Assembly (NCBI RefSeq): GCF_016802725.1
Contig: NC_052666.1
Coordinates: 12,169,375-12,233,374, forward strand
Direction of reading: 5' to 3'
Origin: Solenopsis invicta
Taxonomy: Eukaryota > Arthropoda > Insecta > Hymenoptera > Formicidae
DNA: 64,000 nt
Shown here: piece by piece, positions 33,295 through 44,619 of the stretch
How the letters are laid out: every line of letters starts with the position of its first letter
How positions within the stretch are numbered: position 1 is the stretch's first letter
Notes under the pieces: model-generated
What the model saw: only the letters and a program-made list of their open reading frames with translations
Told to the model about the DNA's origin: nothing
Database searches by the model: none
Program-made: the position numbers and the translations under genes

Positions 33295-34033
33295 GGCTAA
33301 ATAAACCTAGACTAATAAAGAGGGTCGGATTTTTGTTGCGCGATTGATACTGATATGACGGTTATTGAAGACGTAGGTGACAAGTTTGAGAGAGTTATTG
33401 TCACTCGTGTTGAGTTGAGTCACAATAGCGTTGTGGTGAATACATCTCTACTACATCCTATGCAAATAACAATATGTATAAAATCACGAGTTAGACATCG
33501 TTACGCAGAAAGCCGCGCTCGTTATTGCTCGTGTGCTACCGTTAAAGTAATAATGTAATTACATAATATTATGACATACATATGTATGTGACTATCTACG
33601 GTCGCGACAGCTAACTTTCACGATTTTTCATGATCTGTTTTTGTTGGCCCGGCTCGCGTGTTTACTTTCTTTGTGTCGGCTGCACGGCTTTCTGCGTAAC
33701 GCGTGATTTTATATTGTTATTTACATGGTGTTGGCGGTAGTGTAACTTTCAAGCCGCACAACTCGGAAAATAGTCAACGAAAATAAACTTTCTTGTAGTG
33801 TTTTGGAAAGGTCTTGACACCAGCTATTAGATTCTGGAATCAAAAATAGGGTGTTTCATTTAAAAAACTTAATGTGATTTCGATCTGACCTTGGCGACGC
33901 CATCCAAGGTCAAACTGATAAGATCATTGAATAGATCTTTTGAAACCCTACAACTTTCGTCTGAACATATTTTTGATTGGTCCTAATCCTGCGAAGAGAA
34001 AAGGGGTGTACGGGTGGTCTGAAACACCCTGTA

Positions 34034-34422
34034 TATAAGATTTATACATATACTTTGAAATTAGTAGAAAAGGAGATAATATAATGGCACTCATTTTTAT
34101 TTTATTAAATAACTTTTTTAATAATCAGTGTTTAATATTGAAACGTCAATAATTATATTTGTCAAAGTGTTACTTATGATATTTTAGACTTAAAATAATG
34201 AAGTATTTACTTAGTATGTGATTTATAAAAATGTAACGCATAACATAATCGGTGGAAGAGGAAATGTGGTAATAATATAGATAATCCAAAATCAATTCAA
34301 AAAATAGTTTAGTTTAAAAAACAATATTTTGTTATAAAGTTATATATTTTTTACTCGATTTTTTATTTTCCATTGTTTAAAATTTTCATGCGTTCAGAAA
34401 CATTAAAGATATCATTAGAGAT
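34034..34422. other. AT-rich spacer
   Basis: No gene. The last 35 bp (GCGTTCAGAAACATTAAAGA) recur inverted at about 36280-36300, just outside the other end of the next element. Confidence 0.45.
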
Positions 34423-36235
34423 CGAGGGGCCATTCACTAATGAAATCAGGTGTACACCTAATTTGTAATAACGTGTAATCAATAGTGAAATCAATTCGTA
34501 ATCACGTGTAATCTTGCAATATATTTTGAAATCATTTAAATGAAATTAAAAGCGTAATCAGTGTAATCAAAGAAAAATAAGTGAGAAATCGCATGAAATC
34601 ATTGCGAGTCGTTTGAAATCAGAACGAAATCAGTCTTGGTAACATGCGACCACGAGACGCTTATGCGTGTGCGCATAGGCACTTCGCGCACATCGGGTGT
34701 CAGACAGACACGAGAAAGTTCCATAGGCATAATAATAGTAAGAACAGGCCGTTAAATTTAACCGTCGATTAGATTAACCAGAATTGGTGAAAATTACTCT
34801 TATTATTTATTGACTGTCAAGCAATCAACAATAGATCTTGTGCTACTTTCGTACCAGAAAAGCCAGGAAAAGCTTGTGTGTAATTCGACGTAATTTAAAA
34901 AGCATTTAAAAGCATTTAAAAAGCATTTTTATCGAAATAAAGACGATTAGTGCGGGGAACGTTTATGCTGTATAAGCATACAACGTATGAAGACGTAATT
35001 TGATAGGTAAGTTTCGAGATCAGACTTCTAATCACAATTCTGATGCGCAAAGTATGCTGGACAATGAATCTGATGATTTTAACTTATTAGAAGATTTGAC
35101 TATTTTATCGTGTATTGAAGGATCGTTGAACCTTCGTGGTTACAATAAAAATAAAACTGACATTAAACCTGACAGTCCTTTTACCATTGTAAAAGATGGA
35201 CAGAATAACGAGATTGTTGTTCGGAAATCTTCCATATGTTATTAAACCGAAATAATTGTAATTTAAGCAGTGATAGATTACAGCGTGTAAGAGAATGCGA
35301 ATTTTCGAAGTATCGTTTGATGACTCGAAAGACATCTGGTCTTAATTTTTGTGAAACTCGCGAGGAAATACAGATTGGAGACTGGTGCTTATTTAAAAAT
35401 ATTAAAATAAAAAAATGCTTAATAAGTTTTGTCCTTGGATTTGCCTATATGGAAAAAAAATTCTGGAAGGCAAGAGAATACTCCAGTAACACTGCGCGAA
35501 TTAAAGGCAATAAAAATATTGTGGGAGCACTGTGCCATTGGTACTCTGTAGATAATAAGGAAGAATGCTTAAATCCAGTGCAAATGGAAATACAAGGGTA
35601 CATAGATGTTAAACAATATATTATAACTATTTCAGCTCCATGCATGACTGATTAAAACTTAAGGCTAAGCCATGATGTTTTTGAAAAGATAAAAAAGTAT
35701 TTATAATTATTATATCATACTTTTATAACTTTGTTATGATATTATACTTTTATAACTTTTTTATGATTATTATAACAAGCTACTTTGTGAATTAAATATG
35801 AATACTATAAAATACTTTTTATTTTCTTACTTTTTCATGATGTACATTTAATAAATACTCGTATAATATTATATATATTATTATTTTAAACTTTTTAAAG
35901 AATTAGCATGTTGCTTTAAAAGTTAAATAAAATCTAATCAATCATATTAAAATTATTTAAAGCATTAATTAATGATTGTAACAATATTTACATTGAAATT
36001 AGCAATAATAACAAGTAATACTATTGAAATCATTTGCAATCACAATAAAATCATTTGTAATCACTGCAATCACAATGATATCATTTGTAATCACTGTGAT
36101 ATCATTTGTAATCACAATGAAATCAGCTGTGATCACAATCGATTTCACACAGTCGTATAAAATCACTTTAGTAGTTGTAATCAACTGTACTTTATAATCA
36201 CGTGTACATCCAATAGCTGAGTGAATGGCCCCTCG
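34423..36235 (+). mobile_element. 1.8-kb inverted-repeat element encoding an unfamiliar protein
   Basis: Ends read CGAGGGGCCATTCACT and AGTGAATGGCCCCTCG. Both subterminal regions are packed with AATCA / GAAATCATTTGTAATCAC-like motifs (34435-34625 and 36010-36190), in a density not seen elsewhere in the window. Between them lies a coding frame (35000-35655). No transposase motif was seen. The target duplication could not be settled; terminal GGGGCCATTCAC recalls PIF/Harbinger-like ends, but that is only a resemblance. Confidence 0.6.
35000..35655 (+). CDS. unrecognised protein of the 34423-36235 element
   Basis: The first frame (35000-35245) is acidic (DAQSMLDNESDDFNLLEDLT), then reads DSPFTIVKDGQNNEIVVRKS. 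A frame change near 35236 leads into LSSDRLQRVRECEFSKYRLM, then EEIQIGDWCLFKNIKIKKCL, SFVLGFAYMEKKFWKAREYS, NIVGALCHWYSVDN and MEIQGYIDVKQYIITISAP. The pattern GDWhhFK...hhGxVLxFxYhxxKxWKxREYS...hGxLCxWYS...GaIxhxxYhxTI suggests a small beta-rich domain. I recall similar uncharacterised insect proteins but cannot name a family. It could be an accessory protein of the element or a captured host fragment. Confidence 0.45.
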
Positions 36236-36299
36236 TTCGAGATAATATTTAACGTTAAATAACAAGGATAAAATAATATCTGTAATGTTTCTGAACGCA

Positions 36300-37020
36300 G
36301 ACTTTTAGAGTGACAATCAATTTATCTAAAAAAATATTTTTGTATGAAAATTTCTTTTAAAAAGCCATATTAACAAAATCTCATGTCATTGTTTAACTTT
36401 GCATAACCTGAAATGTATACAACCGAATAAAAAGTAAAATAACACAAGAAACATTTGAGTTTACATACATTCGTGTGATAACGTGCTCAAGTTTAAAAAC
36501 AATGAGGAAGTATATGTAATTATGTGCTGGAATGTACCTTAAAAAAATGTTGAAGTGCTCAAAAGTAAAAATGCCTTATAACAATTGTAAGCTTTATGTA
36601 TTGATATATTAGAGCCACACAAAAAAAACGGCGGACTATTAAATGAATAATTCTATAAGCACTTGTTAGATTTTGTTACCTAATAATAGAAATAATAGGG
36701 GCAGTTGTTCTGTTCACAATAGCCATAATACCTCCTTCTCTACGAATAATTGATTGAATAAATTAAATTCAATAAATTATTATCAAAATACAATGAAATT
36801 TTATGAATATGAATATTATCAGGAATCAGTTAATACTTATAGAGGACAATTAACGAAATATATCATGACCTAATTTTCCAATCATCATCGCAGCCTTTAC
36901 GCAATCTACTTCTGCTTTCTTCCATTTCTCTCCATGTCTCCCTCTCTCGTTCGAACCGTAACCAGTTTGGCCCCGCATGCCTTCGAATGTCATTGTGCCA
37001 ACGCATCTGCGGCTAGTTTT
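36300..37020. other. non-coding spacer
   Basis: No recognisable gene or repeat. Confidence 0.4.
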
Positions 37021-37049
37021 TAATATTGTAACTTTTTTCCTTCCTAAAC

Positions 37050-37370
37050 ATGAAACAAGCTTTTAAGAGGTCATTAAATCGAAAAGTACGCAAGGTTGTT
37101 ACAAAGCGCCTTAGATTGGAAAGAATTAATGCTGTTGTGACACAGCGATATTTCACTGACAGTAATAGTACTGACGATAAAGAAAGTACTTCATTTTGTA
37201 ATCAATCATCTGAAGGTGATAGTATTGTTCACGAAAATCAGAATGAACAGAATAATGTTGAATACATTGACCGTGAATTGAATCTATCAAGAAGTGAAGT
37301 AGATACTGTAGATACTGAAGTTGCAAGTGCTTATTATAGTGATGATAATAGCAGTATTGTTTCATTATAA
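37050..37370 (+). CDS. small ORF with basic N-terminus and acidic tail
   Basis: ATG at 37050 starts MKQAFKRSLNRKVRKVVTKR (strongly basic), followed by an acidic Ser/Asp/Glu-rich region (SNSTDDKESTSFCN; SEVDTVDTEVASAYYSDDNS) and TAA. No domain was recognised. The basic head and acidic tail could be the N-terminal exon of a transposase or a transcription-regulator-like protein. A better codon texture than neighbouring sequence supports coding, but no splice partner was found. Confidence 0.35.
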   Translation: MKQAFKRSLNRKVRKVVTKRLRLERINAVVTQRYFTDSNSTDDKESTSFCNQSSEGDSIVHENQNEQNNVEYIDRELNLSRSEVDTVDTEVASAYYSDDNSSIVSL

Positions 37371-37644
37371 GTAGAGGAGGCGCAGGAAAATATAATACAT
37401 ATAATATTTATGTTATCTAATAAAACTGCAACAAAAATGTATTGTGTGCTGCAACCTTTTTTTCGTTGACCGTACACCCTGCTAATTTAATCTGTAATTG
37501 GTAAAGTATACCTGATGGTTAGTTAACGTTATTTGTCGATATTTTGACGTCAAAAACGACGATAAACTACGTCAGCTTGTTACTTAGAATATTTATGATT
37601 TCAGCGTCGAATTAATGTCAATTTCATTATTATTTTTTGGGTAG

Positions 37645-37756
37645 TGATCATGTAACTTTCCTTAGAGCGAAAAGGTAAAAAGTGAAAAATTTTGCCATTA
37701 ACTTCAATAGCGAAAGATTTCACCTTTCCGCCCTAGGGAAAGTTACATGATCGATA
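37645..37756. repeat. short palindromic interspersed repeat, copy 1
   Basis: GATCATGTAACTTTCC and GGAAAGTTACATGATC are inverted ends around TTAACTTCAATAG and AAAGTGAAAAATTTT/ATTTCACCTTT. A related copy is at 58985-59112. About 110 bp, non-coding. Confidence 0.75.
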
Positions 37757-37972
37757 CCTGGCGAGTACAATGAAACATTTTGTTGAATTGACATCGATTC
37801 GACGTCAATACGATATCGATGATTGATGTTGAATTGACATCGATTCGATGTCGGTGATCAAAACTGTGACCACCTGAATATCGAAATCGATGTGAGGATC
37901 GATATCACATTTCGATATCAAATCGACATCAAGTTGATGTCGATTTGATATACTATTTCTCACTGGGTATAC

Positions 37973-38071
37973 ATTTTTATTGGCAGTCTTGAATTCTCGA
38001 ACTTTTTTATCATAAAGACAACAATTTATTTCAACAAGCTTAATGAGGTCATCGAAATATATAGATTTCAT
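37973..38071 (-). CDS. first exon of a MADF-domain-like gene
   Basis: On the minus strand ATG at 38071 begins MKSIYFDDLIKLVEINCCLY then DKKVREFKTANKN. LIxLVExxxxLYDKKxxExK is the first helix and turn of the MADF (Myb/SANT-like in Adf-1) DNA-binding domain. The exon ends either at a weak donor (AAT|GTATAC) or where the inverted-repeat end at 37967 begins, so the insertion lies within or directly against the exon. The rest of the domain was not found on the far side. About 100-250 bp upstream (38100-38290) composition rises in GC, suitable for a 5' UTR or promoter. MADF proteins are also encoded by some Harbinger-type elements. Confidence 0.4.
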
Positions 38072-38089
38072 TTTCAATTATTTGATTTC

Positions 38090-38700
38090 AATAACACTTT
38101 TTTTTAATTGACGTCGTCACTAAGGAAATTAGCACAAGACTCACGAGAGATAATTTCCGTTATCAAACGATTAGGACCGCGCACGCGAGACGTCTTCTGC
38201 TAACTATCGTTGCGAACTGCCTTGCTCGGTCGCTCTCGGGCACTTGCTTGCTCACAATTTTGGTTAGGAGCGGTTCTTTCGTTAAAAATGGCTGCTCTAT
38301 ATTTCTTTTTGATTGGTCAGTCATAACATTATTTAAGTTATAAGTCGTAAGATGTGGAAGTTGACCATCTCTGTTCTGTCACTGACTACTGACTTATGAT
38401 TATCTTATGACGCACTAAAAACTCGTTATAACTAGCTTCTGACTTCTGATTTATTACTTACAGCTTGTTGTAGAAAGCTTATTCAGGTTACGTTTCAAAA
38501 CATTTTTTCAGAGAAAAATTTTACGCGATATAATATATGTTATTATTTATTTATATTTTGAGTTGAATTTTTCTCACAATCAGGACAAACGTTTTGGAAC
38601 ATAACTTAAGGTAATAGTATATATTGCATAAATTCAGAAACATGTGCACGTGCATACACCTCTGCTACGCAATATATGTTGGATGTTTCAAGTAAAAATG
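38090..38700. other. upstream region of the MADF-like exon; otherwise nothing recognised
   Basis: 38150-38290 is relatively GC-rich (CGCACGCGAGACGTC; TGCTCGGTCGCTCTCGGGC), a possible promoter or 5' UTR on the minus strand. The rest is AT-rich without features. Confidence 0.3.
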
Positions 38701-39533
38701 CAGTGCGCGCGAGTTTAAAATAAGTGTTGTATAACTATAATAGACTAAAATGTAAATATAAAATGTAAAAGCGTATTATTATATTAAAATAAAGCTAAAT
38801 AAAAATGACAGCAAGTAAAAATATAAAGTGCGCAGGACATAATAAGAAAGAGAATATAAAGTGAAAAACAATGATAAATATTATGTGTATGTATTATGTG
38901 CTTATATCTATATGTAATTGGATAAATAATTATATATATATTATATATAGTTGAATAATTTTAATTTTTCACTGTTTTGGCGAGTCTTAACAAACGTGCA
39001 TTACGTGGTTTAGTATAGTTCTTTGCGCTGAAATTACTGAAATTACTGGAATTATTACTGCAACAATTAAACAAATACGTCAACATGTCAGATAAGTAGC
39101 TAATATTCATATAAAATAAAAGATGAGATATCTATGTGCCGTCTGTAATTGTAGATGTTGTTGAACCGATTCTTTCCTTTGATTTATTTTTTTCAACTCT
39201 TTACGTAACGTGCTCAGCAGAAATATTAATATCTGGGAGAACATTTCTCTGCGAATTAAAATTAGCAAATTCTGAGACTACTGTGGCCTGGAGTGTGTCC
39301 TAGCGAAAGTTGAAATTACATCCTAACATCAATATCAGGGTAGTCAAATATCTCTCATTAGCAGTGTGACAACAGATTGACAAGAACAGGTTTGTAAAAC
39401 TGATAAAATCACCATCATTTTCTCCTAGTGAAAAAATTTTACACAAATTTAAGAAATAACTAATTTTTTTCTTATTTTTCAGCAAAAAGGATTTGTTGTC
39501 TACTGTAACGAGATCAATCATTAAACCTATATA

Positions 39534-40817
39534 CGAGGGCATTCCGAAAAGTACTTAGCATACAAAAGAAAAACGAAAATTTTGGAAAAGTAGCGATTTC
39601 TTTCCCAACTTAGTCTCCTTTTAGCTCGATACACTTGACCCAGCGATGCTCCAACTTCTTTAACCCCTCTGAAAAATACGTTTTCTCGAGGTTTGCAAAG
39701 TAGGCCTCCGTGGCAGCGATGACCTCATTTGATTCAAATTTCTGCCCGGCGAGTGACTTTTTCAAGTTTGGAAACAAAAAAAAGTCGCACAGGGTCAAAT
39801 CTGGAGAATACGGTGGATGGGGCAGCAGTTCGTAGTGCAATTCGACCAATTTGGCCGTGGCGACGGCGGAGGTGTGAGCCGGTGCATTGTCATGGTGGAA
39901 GAGTACTTTTTTCTTCGCCACATGGGGCCGTTTTTTCTGCAATTCGGCGTCGAATCGGCCCAATAATTTGGCATAATAGAGCTTTGTGACCGTTTTGCCC
40001 TTCTCCAGGTAGTCCATGTAGATCACACCTTGTGAATCCCAAAAAACAGTGGCCATCACCTTTCCGGCCGATAGGACAGTCTTCGCCTTCTTCGGAGCAC
40101 GTTCGCTGGGTAAAGTTTCAACTGTTCCTTGGTCTTTGGTGTGTACCAGTGAATCCATGTTTCGTCGACGGTCACGAAACGACGCAGAAACTCCTTCAGA
40201 TTGCGCTTAAACAGCGTCAAACACTGCTCTGAAGTGGTCTCACGATTGCGCTTGTTGTGCGGAGTGAGCAAACGCGGCACCCATCGCGCCGACAGCTTTC
40301 TCATGCCCAAAATTTCATGCAGGATATGAAAACCACGTGGTCTTTTGAAATGCCTACTATTTCAGCTATCTCGCGTACCTTCAATCGGCGGTCTGCCAAT
40401 ACGAGATCGTGGATTTTTGTCACGTTATCCTCCGTGGTAGCCATTTTCGGAGCACCTGGGCGTGGCTCATCAAAAACCGACGTGCGACCACGTTGAAACT
40501 CGTTAAACCAATTTTTGACGGTCGCCATCGAAGGAGAAGAGTCACCGTACACAGCATCTAAGCGCTCTTTGATTTTGCTGTGCGATTTTCCTTCCAAAAA
40601 CAAGAATCGAATCACCGATCGATATTGCTCTTTTTCCATTTTTCTAAAATTCACGGACACACCCGCTTCCCCACGCGGTCAAAACAAAACTACAAGTCCA
40701 ATTCGCCTAAAGTTTTGACAGTAGCTGTCTACGAGAATGTACTACACGATAGTAAATCTATCTTACGATACCAGCACCATCGGGAGGTGAGACTAAGTAC
40801 TTATCGGACCGCCCTCG
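39534..40817 (-). mobile_element. mariner element nested in the MULE
   Basis: The inverted ends read CGAGGGCATTCCGAAAAGTA (left) and CGAGGGCGGTCCGATAAGTA (right, complemented), with TA outside both (39532-39533, 40818-40819). At 1284 bp it has the normal mariner size and carries one transposase gene on the minus strand. Confidence 0.95.
39610..40639 (-). pseudogene. mariner transposase (DD34D) with two frameshifts
   Basis: ATG at 40639 (MEKEQYRSVIRFLFLEGKSH). The paired helix-turn-helix domains include MATVKNWFNEFQRGRTSVFD and LKVREIAEIVGISKDHV. A frameshift near 40305 leads to MRKLSARWVPRLLTPHNKRN and FVTVDETWIHWYTP (first Asp). A second near 40140 leads to KAKTVLSAGKVMATVFWDSQ, FHHDNAPAHTS (second Asp) and PPYSPDLTLCDFFLFP (third Asp, 34 residues later). 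All catalytic residues and the C-terminus survive, so the two indels are the only obvious damage. Confidence 0.9.
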
Positions 40818-41129
40818 TATATTGGAAATAAAAAACAAGAGCCATGAGAAATCAAGGATTTGCAAGCTCGTGGAACAAGGAAAACTAAAAAGAGAATATC
40901 AAGAACATATTTATGAATTTATTTTCCTATTAATTTTGATAATTTATATAAAATTTCCAACAAGTTTAAATCACCGCTATTTTTCTCTATTATTTGCCAA
41001 ATTTTTTTGTAACTCTAATTCTTTAGCTTTTAAAGAGCTCCCTGTTCTTGCTCAAAATGTTGGGTGTCTTATTATACTGTGGATGCTTTTCTGGTGCTCT
41101 GTTAAATTCGCTCTAAATAATATTACGGT

Positions 41130-42230
41130 ATAAAAACGATTGAATTGTAAGAATACTCTAGAAATAAATGCAACAGAGTGTTTACCTAAAAATGCGACGA
41201 TTGTTGTATGTTTCTCAAGACTTTCCTTTAGTTCCCGATTGTGTCGTTCGGATATATTATTTGTTCAATTTACTTTTCTATATACGCAGAATGAATTTGT
41301 ATTGAAACCATTTATTCAGGTTTCCTTATAATATCTAAAAAATGACTCTAAAGACTTAGAGTTATTAAAAATAATATCACAAATCATATAAAAGCCATCT
41401 TCTATTGATCTTTCAGGCAATAAAGCCAAAGAAGTTAATAATTTTGTAGCGCCCGTTCCCATTTCTCTATCGCTTTTTATTATTTTATGTTTTTCCACAT
41501 TACGTAGCAGTGCCTGTAATAAGAAAGCAATATAAGGAAAATGTACATATTATTGTGTGCGTTGTCATCTTTTGGCCTGGCTGTAATAGAAAAAACATCC
41601 GATAATTTTAGCGTCAGGAAATACTGCCTGCAGCGCGTTTCGTTCTGTTTTTTCGAAATCTGATATTATTTTAGTGGGTTTAATCTGAATTGATTTGGTT
41701 ACTTTTTCTAAAACGAATTTGTAATCCTTGATAGTGCGACCTTCTATTAATGCGTAAACAATTGCAAATGTTTAAACAATTGAAAAAAATTAAATTCAAT
41801 GCTCATTATACTTATGTAAAATACCTTTTACAATAATATAAATTAATTTAAAGAATACAGTTCTAAATTGTTTTATTCACTCTGTCATTATATTTAATAA
41901 CAATTGTCCACAATTGACAATTATTATTTTTTAATTGAGGCACCGTTGCAAACGTCCCATCGACAAATATAATCATATTGTTATTAATTTGATTTAAATA
42001 ATTTATAATGTATTTGTCAATAAAAATACAGCTTAATGCCATTATCTGTAATGACATTTTCTATAGTGAATGGATGCGTTGCATCTATTCCAATTAACTG
42101 TTTCAAATGATCATTATTTCTTAACATTGTTCCCAAATCGTTTAGATGTTTTGGAATTTGTCCAAAACAATTTTTTTTTACATTTTTCAATTGATTTTTC
42201 AATATTTTTTATTTTAGTCAGATCCTAACC
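41130..42230 (-). pseudogene. MULE transposase, broken and intron-like gapped
   Basis: Minus-strand pieces in order: NCFGQIPKHLNDLGTMLRNN (linker before the catalytic domain), MIIFVDGTFATVPQLKNNNC (first Asp in DGTF), KPTKIISDFEKTERNALQAV (second Asp in SDFE), FPDAKIIGCFFYYSQA, then after an intron-like gap ALLRNVEKHKIIKSDREMGT, and finally TNNISERHNRELKESLEKHT (the region with the catalytic Glu). Several frame breaks and stops. The N-terminal zinc finger (often FLYWCH) is missing; a mariner insertion and decay account for the 3' side. Confidence 0.75.
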
Positions 42231-42507
42231 TTAACTCGTAGAGAAATGTTCTCCCAGATATTAATATTTCTGCTGAGCACGTTACGTGAAGAGTTGGAAA
42301 ACTGAAAAAGATAAATCATACCTCATCTTTTATTTTATATGAATATTAGCTACTTATCTGACATGTTGACGTATTTGTTTAATTGTTGCAACGATGATTC
42401 CAGTGATTTCAGTAATTTCAGCGCGAAGAACTGTACTAAACCACGTAATGCACGTTTAAGACTCGCCAAAACACTGAAAAATTAAAATTATTCAACTATA
42501 TATAATA

Positions 42508-43301
42508 GGGTGGGCCAAAAAAATCGACTATTTTTTTGTTCACTTTATACTCCGAAAACTTGGTTGGTAGAGACTTCAAAAACATTCTCTCCAAGTATGA
42601 GCTCTTAATTTTAATAGAAAGGTCCTCCGCCTCTCAGTTTTCTATTTTTTTCTTATTGTGAGGAAGAAAAATATATATCTCGATATCTATCATTTGAAAA
42701 AAAATATTTCGTCTCATATTTTCGTAGGAAATTGAATTCTCTACAAAAAAGATCTCTTACAATGTTTTCGTATACCTCAGCGTTCAGAAGTTATTAAAGA
42801 TTAAAGTTTGATCATTCTAAGGTAGATTTCTTTTTTTTTATGAATTTTATAACTCCTTAACAAAAAATCATTATGATACGCGCAACTCATGGTTTTGTCG
42901 GAAATTCACTGCTCTACAATAATGGTCTCTTATGATTAGTCGATTAAATTAACTGTTCAAAAGATATTCACCGTCAAACTTCAATGCACACTATTTTTAA
43001 CAGTTTTTGATTAATAATTCAAACAATTTCAATTTAATTCATGAGTTTCGGGGAAATTTTTACAAATTTCAGTTTCTATGAACATGAAAATGTTTTAAAC
43101 TTTTTTTCTAGTTTATTTTTTTAGTCCCAAGCATATATTTTTCTTCCTCATAATAAGAAAAAAATAGAAAACTGAGAGGCGGAGGACTTTCCTATTAAAA
43201 TTAAGAGCTCATACTTGGAGAGAATGTTTTTGAGGTCTCTACCAACCAAGTTTTCGGAGTATAAAGAGAAAAAAAAAATAGTCGATTTTTTTGGCCCACC
43301 C
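42508..43301. mobile_element. 794-bp TA-flanked MITE nested in the MULE right arm
   Basis: Begins GGGTGGGCCAAAAAAATCGA and ends in the complement, with TA on both sides (42506-42507, 43302-43303). The inverted repeats are about 170 bp. The opposite MULE arm (near 38930-38960) shows the empty site within TATATA. It is non-coding; the TA duplication points to mobilisation by a Tc1/mariner transposase. Confidence 0.9.
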
Positions 43302-43544
43302 TAATATATATAATTATTTATCCAATTACATATAGATATAAGCACATAATACATACACATAATATTTATCATTGTTTTTCACTTTATATTCTCTTTCTTA
43401 TTATGTACTGCGGACTTTATATTTTTACTTGTTTTCATTTTTATTTAGTTTTATTTTAATAAAATAATACACTTTTACATTTTATATTTACATTTTACTC
43501 TATTATGATTATACACTTATTTTAAACACGCGCGCACATACGTC

Positions 43545-44560
43545 AAAAAGGTTACGCAAACTGATGGACTTACTACTTCAACAGTGTTACAAATTTATAG
43601 AAATTAAAATCACGTCCTTTCGGGATTTTCGTTGGTACTAACATTATCGCGGCCATTTTTCGGGAAATTGTTGCTTAACCACCTTTGACTGTGGTGCAAC
43701 AGGTTTCGCGAAAGGATTCAAAAGGATCCTGTATTTTTCTGATAATATTATATTTAAAAGTGGCAATGTATGTTTAGTAGAGATGGATAGTTCGCAAACA
43801 AACTGGTAAAATGAACGATTCTTTTGCGGGAACTAAATGAACTAGTTCACAATTCTCATTCAAATTAGTTCAAATTGAACTACTTTACCGACCAGTGATA
43901 ATTGCCAAAATGGCAACTGAAGTAGAATGTATAGAGGACGAGTTCAAGATAAAAACTCATGTAGTGAAACAGCGTAACGTAGAACCAATCACAATTGTTT
44001 CGCCGTCTTCGTTTTTCCTGTAGAAAATTATTTGATACATTATTGTTCCGTAATTTTGAAACAGTTTTCGGAAACTGGTATTGAATAATTTTCTATAGGA
44101 AAAACGGAATGATTATTGTTAATATCACAATAAAGGAAAAAGACTTTTCTAATTTACTGTATTTATTGCATTTGCATAACAAACAATACAAACAAAAATA
44201 AAACATTATAATTCTTTGAATTAAAAAAGACTTAAATACTTAGCAACAAAATAAAATTGTTTCTTTGTATCTGCAAAAAATTTAACATTGTAATCTACAG
44301 TTAAAAAATTAAACACATAATATTTGTATTGGTAGACTAAATAAAGTCAAAACGAAAATAAAACATTAAAGTAATGTAATTTTTTCAATTAAAAAAACTT
44401 ACATACTTAAAACCAAAATAAAATTAATTTATACTTGTAAAATAAACATTATTATGTATGGTTAGGATACATTTAATTTTACTAAACTTTGAAAAAAAAT
44501 CAAAATGAAAATGAAACATACTATAATTCTTTTAAGAAGAAAACAAATATTGTTACAAAA
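43545..44560. other. spacer and 3' flank of the ZBED-type hAT copy
   Basis: The stretch near 43777 (AGAGATGGATAGTTCGCAAA) resembles hAT terminal sequence (AGRGATGGRYAGTTCG), so the hAT 3' end may be here. The rest is AT-rich and non-coding. Confidence 0.35.
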
Positions 44561-44619
44561 TTTTTTGCGCGTAAAAGACGTTAAAAATTATAAATTATGA
44601 TTTAGAAACATAATTTGAT

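Larger units (their letters stand above)
31486..34031 (-). mobile_element. mariner-type element with about 310-bp inverted repeats (family 3)
   Basis: Starts CAGGGTGTTTCAGATCACCC and ends in the complement, with TA on both sides (31484-31485, 34032-34033). The inverted repeats extend about 310 bp (to about 31800 and from about 33720). The transposase is on the minus strand, and a four-unit 41-bp tandem repeat follows its stop. On the 5' side a further inverted pair around AAATCACG...TTACGCAGAAAGCCG lies at 33463-33520 and 33680-33730. Confidence 0.9.
30187..37967. mobile_element. possible large inverted-repeat element with ATCGAT-rich ends
   Basis: The left end reads CCCCGTGAGAAATGATAcATCG and the right end, complemented, CCCAGTGAGAAATAGTATATC; TA lies outside both. 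Both ends run into dense ATCGAT/GACATCGATTCG-like motifs (30195-30310 and 37790-37950). It contains tandem exon-like pieces (30420-31190), a mariner, a 1.8-kb element and a small acidic ORF. No transposase of its own was identified, so this could instead be two separate MITE copies in opposite orientation. Confidence 0.4.
38703..43541 (-). mobile_element. Mutator-like (MULE) element with long terminal inverted repeats
   Basis: The left arm (38703 to about 39264) and right arm (about 42236-43541, minus a nested MITE) are inverted copies of about 500-560 bp, beginning GTGCGCGCGaGTTTAAAATA. The interior contains a broken MULE transposase on the minus strand and a nested mariner. Long terminal repeats fit the Mutator superfamily. 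A 9-bp target duplication was looked for at these borders but not found, so the exact ends are uncertain. Confidence 0.7.

Noticed and set aside
35972..36265. Ile/Asn/His-rich ORFs
   Set aside because: Translations of the AATCA repeat arrays of the 34423-36235 element.
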